NCBI GenBank assembly: GCA_017506735.1 | Contig: JAFVMW010000014.1 | Location: 1 to 40,666 of the forward strand | Direction: 5' to 3' | Length of the DNA stretch: 40,666 bases | Source: Oscillospiraceae bacterium | GTDB lineage: Bacteria > Bacillota > Clostridia > Oscillospirales > Oscillospiraceae | In this document: one piece after another, positions 1-8,230 of the stretch | Position numbering within the stretch: position 1 is the stretch's first letter | Layout of the letters: every line of letters starts with the position of its first letter | Made by a program: the position numbers and the translations under genes | Notes under the pieces: generated by a model | Database searches by the model: none | Seen by the model: the letters and a program-made list of their open reading frames with translations, nothing else | What the model was told of the DNA's origin: nothing

Positions 1-14
1 AAAAAATTATGGAA

Positions 15-120
15 AAACACCCGAAGTCTTGACCTGACTTTGGGTGTTTCTGCTGAGTATGATGTTGTTTTCCCGGACTTTCCAGTCGTAAAAGTTCGGA
101 TTTCTCCGGGTCCGTTTTTT
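15..120. other. Intergenic hairpins at the left edge
   Basis: A 14-bp stem (15-28 with 36-49, one G-U pair, 7-nt loop) is followed by a short hairpin (97-101 with 110-114) ending in six T at 115-120. The second could be a factor-independent terminator of a plus-strand gene lying left of the window. The role of the first stem is unclear. No gene is visible in 1-254. Confidence 0.4.
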
Positions 121-254
121 GGCAAGTGGCAAAGTCCGGTTTTAGCACAAAGGCAAGAGGGGGGACAACTTAATACTTCTTAAGAATGGCCGGAACCTTG
201 CCAAACAGGTCTTTTTCCGCTATACTGTCAGAAAGAGAAAGGGGGCAATCCTCC

Positions 255-809
255 ATGGGTTATTTTGCAGTCATTGACACGGAAACCAACTGGGCCGATC
301 AGGTTATGACCATCGGCACCGTCATCGCCGACCGGGATACCTTCCGGCCACTGTGTGCCAGATATCACATTCTGCCCGACGAATGCGCCATCGGCGGAAT
401 GTACGAGGACGCTGTTCCCCTTCCCACCCCGGTGAAGCCCAGGGTCTGCACCCGGGCAGAGGCATTGGAAGATCTGAAAGCCTGGTTCCGCCAGTATCAG
501 GTGACGGACATTTTCGCCTACAACGCAAACTTTGACCGGAATCATCTGCCGGAGCTGAGGGGCTTTGTCTGGCATGACATCATGCGTCTGGCGGCCTACC
601 GGCAGCACAACCCCTGCATCCCCGGGGACGCGGACTGCTGCTCCACCGGACGGCTGAAACGGGGCTACGGTGTGGAGCCCATGCTCCGGCTTTTGTCCGG
701 AAACCGTACATACCGGGAAACCCACAACGCCTACTTCGACGCTGTGGAAGAATTGCAGATCATGGCGCTGCTCCGGCATCCGGTGGAGGCTTATCCGCCG
801 CTGAAATAA
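255..809 (+). CDS. DnaQ-like 3'-5' exonuclease (DEDDh family)
   Basis: A 184-residue protein that is essentially one RNase T/DnaQ-type exonuclease fold, hydrolysing DNA or RNA from the 3' end with two metal ions. Visible motifs are the ExoI motif DTET near residue 8, ExoII-like AYNANFDRNHL in the middle, and the ExoIII HNAYFDAVEE near the C-terminus, giving the DEDDh set. The start at 255 is chosen over an upstream in-frame ATG at 186 because AAAGGGGG lies about 9 nt before it and the first residues then begin the conserved strand MGYFAVIDTET. It is a single-gene unit ending in a bidirectional terminator shared with the convergent ABC exporter. The family is reliable; the substrate cannot be told from sequence. 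Confidence 0.85.
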   Translation: MGYFAVIDTETNWADQVMTIGTVIADRDTFRPLCARYHILPDECAIGGMYEDAVPLPTPVKPRVCTRAEALEDLKAWFRQYQVTDIFAYNANFDRNHLPELRGFVWHDIMRLAAYRQHNPCIPGDADCCSTGRLKRGYGVEPMLRLLSGNRTYRETHNAYFDAVEELQIMALLRHPVEAYPPLK

Positions 810-816
810 AGCCTTT

Positions 817-840
817 GGCCCGTCGGCAATCCGACGGGCC
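817..840. terminator. Bidirectional terminator between convergent genes
   Basis: Perfect 10-bp GC-rich stem GGCCCGTCGG/CCGACGGGCC with a CAAT loop, flanked by an AT-rich tail on both sides. It separates the exonuclease gene (plus) from the ABC exporter operon (minus). Confidence 0.8.
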
Positions 841-848
841 AATTTGTA

Positions 849-2657
849 TTATCCCAGAATCCGGGCAGTGGTTTCTTCCTCGTTCTGACGGGTGTAAAGC
901 TCGTAATAGTAGCCCCGGCGTTCCAGGAGCTGGGCATGGGTGCCCTGCTCCACAATTTTGCCGTCCCGGACGGCAAGGATCAGATCCGCGTTTCGGACGG
1001 TGGACAGCCGGTGGGCAATCATCAGACAGGTTCTGCCGGAGATCATCCGCTCCATGGCAGACTGGATCCGTGCCTCGGTCATGGTGTCGATGGAGGCGGT
1101 GGCTTCGTCCAGAATCAGAATTCTGGGATCTGCCAGAATGGCCCGTGCGAAGGAAATCAGCTGCTTTTCACCGGTGGACAGCAGATCGCCGCCCTCGCCA
1201 ACGTCGGTGTCCAGGCCCTTTTCCAGATGGGCGATTACATCTTCGGCAGACACCATCCGGATGGCCTCCATCAGCTGCTCGTCGCTTGCGTTGGGATTGC
1301 CCATGAGCAGGTTTTCCCGGACGGTGCCGGAGAACAGGTGGGGGGTCTGAAGCACATAGCCGATGGCACTGTGGAGCCAGAGCTGGGACCGCTCCCGGAC
1401 ATCCCGGCCGTCAATGAGAATCTGCCCCCGGGTGGGTTCATAGAACCGGCAGACAAGGTTCACCAGAGTGGATTTGCCCGCGCCGGTTTCGCCCACAATG
1501 GCCAGGTGGGTGCCGAAGGGGATCTTCAGGGAGAAGTGCTCCAGCACCGTTTCCTCACCGTCGGGGTAGCGGAAGGTTACATCCCGGAATTCGATGTCGC
1601 CGGACAGCTCCTCCCAGTTTTCCTGCTTTGGCTCGAAGGTGTCGCCGTAGCGTTCCACCACCTCCGGTGTGTCCACCACATCGGACTGGACTGCCAGCAG
1701 ATTGGTGAAGCGCTCGATGTTGACCTGGGTGGTGATCAGCTCGGACACCAGGTCCACCAGACCCCGGAGGGGCTCCATCATGCCCTGGGCGTAGGACATG
1801 AACACGGAGAAGGTGCCGATTTCCGTGGCGGCGATGTAGCCGCCCTTCCACAGAAGAATTGCCAGGGTCACTCCGGTGGCCATGCTCATGGTGCCGGAAA
1901 ACAGACCCCGGAGCCGGGCGGCCCGGACGGTGGTTTTCCGCATTTTGGCGGTATGGGACAGGAAACGGGATTCCATTTTCTCTTCAATGGACAGGGATTT
2001 GATGGTTTTGGCGCCCATGATGCCTTCGTTGAAATCGGAGGTGATCTGGGCGTTGATCTCCCGGATGTCCCGGTTCACACTCTCCAGCCGGTTCTGGAAC
2101 AGGCTGAACAGCAGGACAAACACCGGCATAACCATCAGCACCAGAACCGCAAGCCGCCAGTTCAGCACCAGCATCATCACCACCGCGCCCACCAAATAGG
2201 CTCCGCGCCAGATGAAATCCACCATAATCCAGCTCAGCAGCACGCCAATCCGGGAGGTATCGCTGATGAGCCGGGAATGGATGTAGCCCACGCTGTTCTG
2301 GTTGAAGTAGGAGAAGGACAGGGTTTGCAGATGACGGAAGCCGATCTGCCGCAGATCCCGGTTGACCCGCATTTCCACAACGGTGGCCACATAGCCGGAG
2401 GTAAAGTTGGAGCCTGCTGCAAAGACCAGGGTCAGCAGGTAGGCCCCGATGAACAGGCCCACCCCTTCCATGGTGCCCTCCGCCACAAAATGGTCCAGGG
2501 CATAGCGCTGGAACAGGGGCAGGACGATATCACCCACAGTACCCAGCAGGCCGAAGAAGAGCATGATGAGGATCAGCCTGGATACATTCTTCAGATAGGG
2601 CAGGATCAGGCCGATGCCGAAGAATTGCAGATGCTTGGTTCTCTTTTTCTGACTCAT
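849..2657 (-). CDS. Heterodimeric ABC exporter subunit, BmrD/YheH type
   Basis: 602-residue half-transporter: a six-helix exporter domain (about 1-320) fused to an ATPase domain (about 350-602). Walker A GETGAGKST is at 389-397, Q-loop Q437, Walker B ILILDE at 513-518 with catalytic Glu518, and the switch His at 549. The signature is degenerate (LSTGEKQ, 493-499, instead of LSGGQ). Its partner has the opposite pattern, a canonical LSGGQ but an Asp in place of the Walker B glutamate. This is the division expected for a heterodimer with one consensus and one degenerate ATP site. ATG overlaps the upstream stop by 4 bp, so the pair is translationally coupled. Likely a multidrug exporter; the substrate is unknown. 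Confidence 0.88.
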   Translation of the reverse strand: MSQKKRTKHLQFFGIGLILPYLKNVSRLILIMLFFGLLGTVGDIVLPLFQRYALDHFVAEGTMEGVGLFIGAYLLTLVFAAGSNFTSGYVATVVEMRVNRDLRQIGFRHLQTLSFSYFNQNSVGYIHSRLISDTSRIGVLLSWIMVDFIWRGAYLVGAVVMMLVLNWRLAVLVLMVMPVFVLLFSLFQNRLESVNRDIREINAQITSDFNEGIMGAKTIKSLSIEEKMESRFLSHTAKMRKTTVRAARLRGLFSGTMSMATGVTLAILLWKGGYIAATEIGTFSVFMSYAQGMMEPLRGLVDLVSELITTQVNIERFTNLLAVQSDVVDTPEVVERYGDTFEPKQENWEELSGDIEFRDVTFRYPDGEETVLEHFSLKIPFGTHLAIVGETGAGKSTLVNLVCRFYEPTRGQILIDGRDVRERSQLWLHSAIGYVLQTPHLFSGTVRENLLMGNPNASDEQLMEAIRMVSAEDVIAHLEKGLDTDVGEGGDLLSTGEKQLISFARAILADPRILILDEATASIDTMTEARIQSAMERMISGRTCLMIAHRLSTVRNADLILAVRDGKIVEQGTHAQLLERRGYYYELYTRQNEEETTARILG

Positions 2658-4480
2658 TCTGCCACCTCCTCACTGCCGTTCTGGGTCTGATAGATTTTCT
2701 GATAGATGCCGCCGGCTGTTTTCAGCGTTTCGTGGGTACCCTCCTCCACAATCCGGCCCCGGTCCAGAACGATGATCTTGTCCGCGGCGGCCAGGGTGGT
2801 GATCCGGTGGGAAATGAGGATTACAGTAGACCTGCCAAACCGTTCCTTCAAAGCCCTGCGAACCTTTGCATCGGTCTGGGTATCCACGGCGGACAGGGAA
2901 TCGTCAAAAATCATGATGGGCGCAGGAACCGCCAGCATCCGGGCAATGGCGGTGCGCTGCTTCTGTCCGCCGGACAGGGTCACGCCCCGTTCGCCCACCA
3001 TGGTTTCATAGCCGGAGGCAAAGGCCTGGATGGTCTCCTCCAGGCAGGCTGTCCGGGCCGCATCCCGGACAAGCTCCATATCCCCATCATTAGCCGCGAT
3101 GCCGATGTTTTCCGCAATGGTACCGGAGAACAGGTAGGGCTCCTGGAGCACCATGCCGATGTTCCGGCGCAGATGGGCGGTGCGGATGCGGCGGATGTCC
3201 CTGCCGCCGATGGTGATGGAGCCGCCTTCCGGAGACAGGGGGTACAGCTTGTCCAGCAGGAGCATCAGCGTGGACTTACCGCTGCCGGTGCCGCCAAGAA
3301 TGCCCAGGGTGGTACCGGCCTTCACGGTGAAGGACACATCATGGAGAATCTCCGGGGAATTGTCATAGCCGAAGGACACATGGTCGAAGCAGATGTCTCC
3401 GTCCATGGGAGCGTCCTCCGCCTCCGGGTCATCCTGCTCCACAGGAGAATTCATAATATAGAACACCCGGTCAATGGACACGCTGGCCTTGCTCAGCTCG
3501 GAAATCATCCGGCCCAGGGTTCGGATGGGCCAGGACATCTGGGCGTTGTAGGTGATGAAGGCCAGATAGGTGCCTGGGGTCATGGTACCCCGGATGCAGA
3601 ACAGGGCTCCGAATACCACCACAAGCATGATCTGAACACCGGACAGCAGATCCGACACGCTCCAGAATACGGACAGCTCCCGTCCCATATTCTCCCACAG
3701 CCTGGTATAGTGGTCATTCTGCGCATTGAACCGGCGGACCTCGCTGCGCTCCAGGCCAAAGGCCCGGACCACCCGGACACCGGTGAGATTCTCCTGGGCC
3801 ATGGCGGAGAGCTTGCCCTCGTTTTCGTCACATTCCTCGATGCCGTCATGAACCTTCTGGTGGAAGTAGAAGGAATAGCCGATGACCGCCGGGATGGGAA
3901 TCAGGGCAATCAGAGTCAGCACCGGATGCATGGACACCATGAAGCCCACAGACAGCACCAGCAGGATCACCACCCGGAAAATGCCGGTAAGCTGCTCGGA
4001 CAGGAAATTCTTCATGGTTTCAATGTCAGAGGTGCAGCGCTGGATGATGTCGCCGGTTTTGTTTTTCATGTGCCAGTCGTAATTCAGACGGGTCAGCCGG
4101 GAAAACAGGCTGTCACGCATGGTCTTGACCAGGGTTTCCGAGGCCCGGGTATTGAACACCCGGAAGGCGTACTGGGATGCCACCTGCACACCGGCCACCG
4201 CCATGACCCCAAGAGCCAGCACATACAAATGCTCCGCCAGCCACCCAAAGCCGCCGAGCTTCTCCACAGCCCCCAGAACCCAGGCAGGGAAATCCTCTTC
4301 TCCGCCGCCCATGACGCAGTCCACCGCCACACGGATGATCTGGGGCTGGAGCATATCCGCCAGGGCTGTCACGCAGGCCGCCAGCACCGCCGCGAGGAAA
4401 AACCGCTTGGAGCCATGGAGGAACCGGCCCAAAAGGGTCAGTTTTTCCCGGTTTTGGGTATTCATTTCCTTTGATTTCAT
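2654..4480 (-). CDS. Heterodimeric ABC exporter subunit, BmrC/YheI type
   Basis: 608-residue exporter half. The membrane domain covers about 25-330 and the ATPase about 362-608. Walker A GGTGSGKST is at 396-404, signature LSGGQ at 502-506, and Walker B IMIFDD at 522-527, where Asp527 replaces the catalytic glutamate. His558 is the switch residue. This is the degenerate-site subunit of BmrCD-like exporters and it is encoded first, as in Bacillus bmrC-bmrD. ATG at 4480 has a GAGAGGAGAG ribosome site. Upstream lie a promoter, a 22-codon leader ORF and a terminator, so expression is probably set by attenuation rather than by a repressor. Confidence 0.88.
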   Translation of the reverse strand: MKSKEMNTQNREKLTLLGRFLHGSKRFFLAAVLAACVTALADMLQPQIIRVAVDCVMGGGEEDFPAWVLGAVEKLGGFGWLAEHLYVLALGVMAVAGVQVASQYAFRVFNTRASETLVKTMRDSLFSRLTRLNYDWHMKNKTGDIIQRCTSDIETMKNFLSEQLTGIFRVVILLVLSVGFMVSMHPVLTLIALIPIPAVIGYSFYFHQKVHDGIEECDENEGKLSAMAQENLTGVRVVRAFGLERSEVRRFNAQNDHYTRLWENMGRELSVFWSVSDLLSGVQIMLVVVFGALFCIRGTMTPGTYLAFITYNAQMSWPIRTLGRMISELSKASVSIDRVFYIMNSPVEQDDPEAEDAPMDGDICFDHVSFGYDNSPEILHDVSFTVKAGTTLGILGGTGSGKSTLMLLLDKLYPLSPEGGSITIGGRDIRRIRTAHLRRNIGMVLQEPYLFSGTIAENIGIAANDGDMELVRDAARTACLEETIQAFASGYETMVGERGVTLSGGQKQRTAIARMLAVPAPIMIFDDSLSAVDTQTDAKVRRALKERFGRSTVILISHRITTLAAADKIIVLDRGRIVEEGTHETLKTAGGIYQKIYQTQNGSEEVAE

Positions 4481-4516
4481 ACATTCTCTCCTCTCTCATC
4501 GTAATAAACGCAAAAA

Positions 4517-4541
4517 GGGTGCAGACCGAAGATCTGCACCC
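4517..4541 (-). terminator. Attenuator terminator between leader peptide and ABC exporter genes
   Basis: Nine perfect base pairs (GGGTGCAGA/TCTGCACCC) with a 7-nt loop, followed on the minus strand by five T (4516-4512). It lies after the leader ORF stop (4565) and before the exporter start (4480), inside the transcript made from the promoter at 4669-4697, so transcription must read through it to express the exporter. Confidence 0.85.
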
Positions 4542-4564
4542 TCAATTACGTAAAATAACCGTAC

Positions 4565-4633
4565 TCAGCCCAATCCGGGCATAAAAGGAGCATCGCTTCG
4601 CATATTTCTGCCATTGCTGTTAAAGATCATCAT
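4565..4633 (-). CDS. 22-residue leader peptide of the ABC exporter operon
   Basis: A short ORF reading MMIFNSNGRN then MRSDAPFMPGLG and stop. It has one of the best ribosome sites in the window (AAAGGAGC at 4642-4649) and starts about 36 nt from the -10 box. The same eight bases are perfectly complementary to GCTCCTTT within codons 15-17 of the ORF (plus coordinates 4584-4591), so the ribosome site can be masked by its own coding region. Position, size and the terminator that follows match the BmrB leader of Bacillus bmrBCD, where ribosome stalling by antibiotics prevents termination. No sequence similarity to BmrB is claimed. Too short for ordinary gene callers. Confidence 0.72.
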   Translation of the reverse strand: MMIFNSNGRNMRSDAPFMPGLG

Positions 4634-4668
4634 GGAAGTCAGCTCCTTTCTTTCAAAATACTGACAGT

Positions 4669-4697
4669 ATCATAGCGCACTGCCTGTTTTTTGTCAA
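4669..4697 (-). promoter_or_regulatory. Promoter of leader peptide-ABC exporter operon
   Basis: Perfect -35 TTGACA (4697-4692) and -10 TATGAT (4674-4669) with an exact 17-bp spacer on the minus strand. Confidence 0.85.
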
Positions 4698-4753
4698 GTG
4701 CTATTCCGCAACTTCATTTGTGCAGATTTACGGATTTTTCTTATGGTTTCAGA

Positions 4754-4782
4754 TTGATATTCTTCTTTCCATTCGCTATAAT
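4754..4782 (+). promoter_or_regulatory. Promoter of aldehyde oxidoreductase operon
   Basis: TTGATA (4754-4759), 17-bp spacer, perfect TATAAT (4777-4782), followed by AAAGGAGGG and the ATG at 4805. Confidence 0.85.
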
Positions 4783-4804
4783 AGGAGCAAAGGAGGGATA
4801 TGCT

Positions 4805-6712
4805 ATGTCATCCATTTATGCAGGCTACATGGGAAAGGTCATCTGTGTTGATCTGACCACACAAGCCGTAGAAGAATACCCCTGGAATGATACCCAGCGG
4901 GAGCTGTACCTGGGCGGCAAGATCATGGCGGCCCGGATTCTGTGCGATCATCTGACCGGAAAGGAAACACCCTTTTCTGAGGAGAACTGGGTGGTGATCT
5001 CCACCGGTCCCCTCACCGGCACCGGCGCGCCCAGCTCTGCCCGGTTCAACATTTCCGCCCTGTCCCCCCAGACGGGCATCCTGGCCTCCTCCAACTGCGG
5101 CGGCAGCTTTGGCTTCCATCTGAAAAAGGCTGGCTATGACGCGCTGATTCTGAAGGGCAGATGCCCAGAGCACACCTGGCTGGAGATCAACGAGGATCAG
5201 TTCACCTTCCACAGCGCGGAGGAGCTTTGGGGAACCAAAACCTCCGAATGTCAGGAGATGCTCTCCCGGCTGACGGGGAAAAAGCGGTTCGGAAAGCTCT
5301 GCATCGGCCCTGCCGGTGAGAATCTTGTAAAGTACGCCGGTGTGGTGTCTGACGAGCGCGCCGCAGGCAGAACCGGCCTGGGCGCTGTGCTGGGCTGGAA
5401 GAATCTGAAGGCCATCACCGTCACAGGTTCCAAGACTGTTCCGGTATACAACAAGGAAAAGTCCCAGGCATGGATCAAAAAGTGGACCGAATACCTTCAG
5501 AAGCATCCCCTCACCGGCTCCCAGCTGCCCCGGATGGGCACTGCCGGTCTGGTCAGCTCCATGCAGATGCACGGTCTGCTGTCCACGAAGAACTATTCTG
5601 CCGGTCAGTTTGAGGACTTTGAACAGGTCAGCGGCGAGCGTCTGGCTGAGGAATTCAATATCACCAACAAGGGCTGTCTCACCTGTCCCATCCGGTGCGC
5701 CCGGTCTGTCCGGGTACAGGGCCAGGCCGTCAAGGGGCCGGAGCTGGAAACCCTGGGGCTGCTGGGCGGCAACATCTGCAATAACGATTTGCAGAAGATT
5801 CTGGATTGGAATTATGAGTTGGATGAGCTGGGCATGGACACCATCTCCACCGCCAACACCATCGCCTGGGCCATGGAGGCCAACGAGAAGGGGCTGTGGA
5901 ACTGCGGTCTGGAATTCGGAAAGACCGACAACCTGTCCCAGGTGTTTGAGGACATCGCCCATCGCAGAGGCATCGGCGACGAGCTGGCCGAGGGCAGCAG
6001 GCGGCTGTCAAAAAAGTACGGCGGTCAGGACTTCGCCATGCAGTCCAAGGGTCTGGAGCTGGCAGCCTATGAGCCAAGAAGGGCCGTTGGTCAGGGCCTG
6101 GGCTACGCCGTATCCAACCGGGGCGGCTGCCATCTGAACGGCGGCTACCTGGTGATTCTGGAGGGTCTGGGTCTGAACGTGGACACCCAGACGCCCAAGG
6201 CCAAGGCGGACTTCACCATGCTGTTCCAGGATCTGATGGAAACCATCTCCGCCTCCGGTCAGTGCCTGTTCACTTCCTATGCCTTCTTCCCCGCGTTCCT
6301 GCTGACAAAGCCCAACGGCGTCATTACCCAGACTGTCAACAAGGCGGCTACCCACATCGGCGGCGCTGTGCGGCTCATCAACAAATGCCCGAGAGTGGCC
6401 GCCCTGGACATTCCCGTGTTCCACCACACCAAAATGATCCGGCTGGCGACGGGTATGTACATGGATTTTGGCAAATACATCGCCATCGGCGAACGGGGCT
6501 ACACCATGGAGCGTCTGATCAATACCCGGTTCGGCATCACAGAAGCCAATGACAAGCTTCCCAGGCGGCTGACGGAGGTTCCCCAGAACCCGGCCGATCC
6601 CACCACCAAGGTTCCGCTGGAGCAGATGAAGCAGACCTACTATGCCGCCCGGGGCTGGGACAAAAACGGCATCCCCAAGGAAAGCACCCTGCGCCGTCTG
6701 AAAATCAAATGA
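4805..6712 (+). CDS. Aldehyde:ferredoxin oxidoreductase (tungsten AOR family)
   Basis: 635 residues, the usual AOR length. AORs interconvert aldehydes and carboxylic acids using a tungsten or molybdenum bis-pyranopterin and one [4Fe-4S] cluster, with ferredoxin as partner. Visible features: N-terminal pterin-binding segment with GGKIMAARIL (about 37) and GPLTGTGAPSSARFN (about 68), cluster ligands Cys291, Cys294 and Cys298 (CX2CX3C), the fourth ligand Cys487 in SGQC, and DTIST near 345. ATG 4805 is chosen because AGGAGG lies 8 nt upstream; the longer ORF from 4691 begins upstream of the promoter. It overlaps the MoaD-like gene by 4 bp. Physiological aldehyde unknown. Confidence 0.92.
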   Translation: MSSIYAGYMGKVICVDLTTQAVEEYPWNDTQRELYLGGKIMAARILCDHLTGKETPFSEENWVVISTGPLTGTGAPSSARFNISALSPQTGILASSNCGGSFGFHLKKAGYDALILKGRCPEHTWLEINEDQFTFHSAEELWGTKTSECQEMLSRLTGKKRFGKLCIGPAGENLVKYAGVVSDERAAGRTGLGAVLGWKNLKAITVTGSKTVPVYNKEKSQAWIKKWTEYLQKHPLTGSQLPRMGTAGLVSSMQMHGLLSTKNYSAGQFEDFEQVSGERLAEEFNITNKGCLTCPIRCARSVRVQGQAVKGPELETLGLLGGNICNNDLQKILDWNYELDELGMDTISTANTIAWAMEANEKGLWNCGLEFGKTDNLSQVFEDIAHRRGIGDELAEGSRRLSKKYGGQDFAMQSKGLELAAYEPRRAVGQGLGYAVSNRGGCHLNGGYLVILEGLGLNVDTQTPKAKADFTMLFQDLMETISASGQCLFTSYAFFPAFLLTKPNGVITQTVNKAATHIGGAVRLINKCPRVAALDIPVFHHTKMIRLATGMYMDFGKYIAIGERGYTMERLINTRFGITEANDKLPRRLTEVPQNPADPTTKVPLEQMKQTYYAARGWDKNGIPKESTLRRLKIK

Positions 6713-6939
6713 TTACGGTGAAGCTATACGGCCTGCTCCGGCTGGACTCCGGAATCAAAGAGCAAACCATGGAAGCGGAGTCCGTGAGGGCTGTTCTGGA
6801 GGGGCTGTCCCGGCTGGGCGTTGACCGGAAGGCTCTGTCCGGCTGTGTGATGATCGTCAACGGAACGCCCGGAACGAAACGAACGAAACTGAAGCCCGGC
6901 GATGTGGTGCAGCTTCTGCCCCCGGTAGCCGGTGGATAA
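6709..6939 (+). CDS. MoaD/ThiS-family sulfur carrier
   Basis: 76-residue beta-grasp protein ending in Gly-Gly, the tail that MoaD and ThiS use as a thiocarboxylate sulfur donor. The C-terminal LKPGDVVQLLPPVAGG fits MoaD, which donates sulfur to the molybdopterin dithiolene. Its start codon overlaps the AOR stop by 4 bp, so the two are made together. The context argues for a dedicated pterin carrier for this AOR rather than thiamine synthesis, but no activating E1 enzyme (MoeB/ThiF) is seen in the window. Confidence 0.85.
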   Translation: MITVKLYGLLRLDSGIKEQTMEAESVRAVLEGLSRLGVDRKALSGCVMIVNGTPGTKRTKLKPGDVVQLLPPVAGG

Positions 6940-6954
6940 AAGGAGGAAAACGAT

Positions 6955-8169
6955 ATGTCAATGTCCTATCAGCTGGAAGTATTATGGTGCCGCACCTTTC
7001 AGTCGGTGCTGAAAATCGGCAATTACTTCATGGGCTACCGGATGCCCCAATATCTGGAAGGCCCGGGCAAGATCCGGGAGCTGGGTGCTTTTCTGAAGGA
7101 AAAGAACATCAATGACATTCTGGTGGTCACCGGCTCCGGCATGATCCGCCGGGGACAGGTTCAGCCCATGCTGGACGGCTTTGAGGAGAATGGAATCCGC
7201 TACACCGTTCAGGCCTATGACACCACCGATCCCACCTCCGACGATGTGGAGGCCGGCTTCCAGACCTACGTGGAAAACGGCTGCAAGTCCATCGTGGCCC
7301 TGGGCGGCGGCAGCCGCATCGACTGCGCCAAGGGCATTGCCGCCAAGGTGGTTCATCCCAAAAAGAAGGTCAGCCAGCTTCAGGGCCTTTTGAAGGTTCA
7401 CTGGCCCATTCCGCCCTTTGTGGCCATCCCCACCACCGCCGGCGCAGGCTCCGAGACCACCGTGGCCGCGGTCATCACCGACTCTGCCACCCACCGGAAG
7501 GCCGCCATCAACGATCCCTTCCTGATCCCCAAGTACGCGGTTCTGGACCCGGAGCTGACCGTTGGCCTGCCTCCCTTCACCACTGCCACCACCGGCATGG
7601 ATGCCCTGGCCCATGCCGTGGAGGCCTACACCAACCATACTTACAACACAAGGCTTGAAAACCGGCTGGCAAAGGAAGCCGTGAAGCTGATCCACGACAA
7701 TATCCTGAAGGCCTACGAAAACGGCTCCGATCTGGAGGCCCGGCAGAATATGCAGCGGGGTGCCTTCTACGCAGGCCGTGCCTTCACCCGTGGCTGTGTG
7801 GGCTATGTCCACGCCATTGGTCATACCCTGGGCGGTCTGTATGGCGTGCCCCACGGCCTTGCCATGGCGGTGATTCTGCCCCATGTCATGCGTGACTTCG
7901 GCTCCGCCGCCCACAAGCGGCTGGCAGAGCTGGCCGACGTCTGCGGCATGGAAGGCCGGAACGAGGCGGAAAAGGCAAATGCCTTCATCCGCTGGATTGA
8001 GGAGACCAACGCCAAAATGGGCCTGCCCGACGGCTTTGACATGATCAAAAACGAGGACATCCCCCAGATGATCACCTGGGCAAAGAAGGAAGCCAATCCC
8101 CTGTACCCTGTGCCCGTGATCTGGTCGAGGCATGACTTCCTCCGGGTCATTGAGTCGATTCGGAAGTAA
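6955..8169 (+). CDS. Iron-containing alcohol dehydrogenase
   Basis: 404-residue group III (FucO/BDH-like) NAD(P)-dependent alcohol dehydrogenase. GGGSRIDCAKG (about 118) is the nucleotide loop, PTTAGAGSETT (about 159) the conserved glycine-rich segment, and the metal ligands are Asp216, His220, His286 and His300. The start at 6955 has AAAAGGAGG at good spacing and lies 15 nt after the MoaD-like gene, so it is the third gene of the AOR operon. With AOR it could link acid, aldehyde and alcohol pools: AOR at the aldehyde/acid step with ferredoxin, this enzyme at the alcohol/aldehyde step with NAD(P)H. Direction is not deducible. Confidence 0.9.
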   Translation: MSMSYQLEVLWCRTFQSVLKIGNYFMGYRMPQYLEGPGKIRELGAFLKEKNINDILVVTGSGMIRRGQVQPMLDGFEENGIRYTVQAYDTTDPTSDDVEAGFQTYVENGCKSIVALGGGSRIDCAKGIAAKVVHPKKKVSQLQGLLKVHWPIPPFVAIPTTAGAGSETTVAAVITDSATHRKAAINDPFLIPKYAVLDPELTVGLPPFTTATTGMDALAHAVEAYTNHTYNTRLENRLAKEAVKLIHDNILKAYENGSDLEARQNMQRGAFYAGRAFTRGCVGYVHAIGHTLGGLYGVPHGLAMAVILPHVMRDFGSAAHKRLAELADVCGMEGRNEAEKANAFIRWIEETNAKMGLPDGFDMIKNEDIPQMITWAKKEANPLYPVPVIWSRHDFLRVIESIRK

Positions 8170-8183
8170 CATAACACAACGAA

Positions 8184-8213
8184 AAGCGGCGGAGCCTTGT
8201 GGCTCCGCCGCTT
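8184..8213. terminator. Bidirectional terminator
   Basis: 13-bp perfect stem AAGCGGCGGAGCC/GGCTCCGCCGCTT with a TTGT loop between the convergent alcohol dehydrogenase and GH79-like genes. The minus strand continues into TTTTCG. Confidence 0.85.
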
Positions 8214-8230
8214 GGGATTTATGGAAGAAA

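Noticed and set aside
936-2690. Long plus-strand ORF antisense to the ABC exporter (similar long ORFs at 2732-4474, 8132-9772, 15654-16988, 20943-22790, 23693-25903)
   Set aside because: They mirror well-supported genes with complete family motifs; composition is His/Gly/Gln-rich and they have no ribosome sites. They arise from high GC and codon bias.
4691-4804. N-terminal extension of the aldehyde oxidoreductase ORF
   Set aside because: It would begin upstream of the promoter at 4754-4782; the ribosome site and family N-terminus place the start at 4805.
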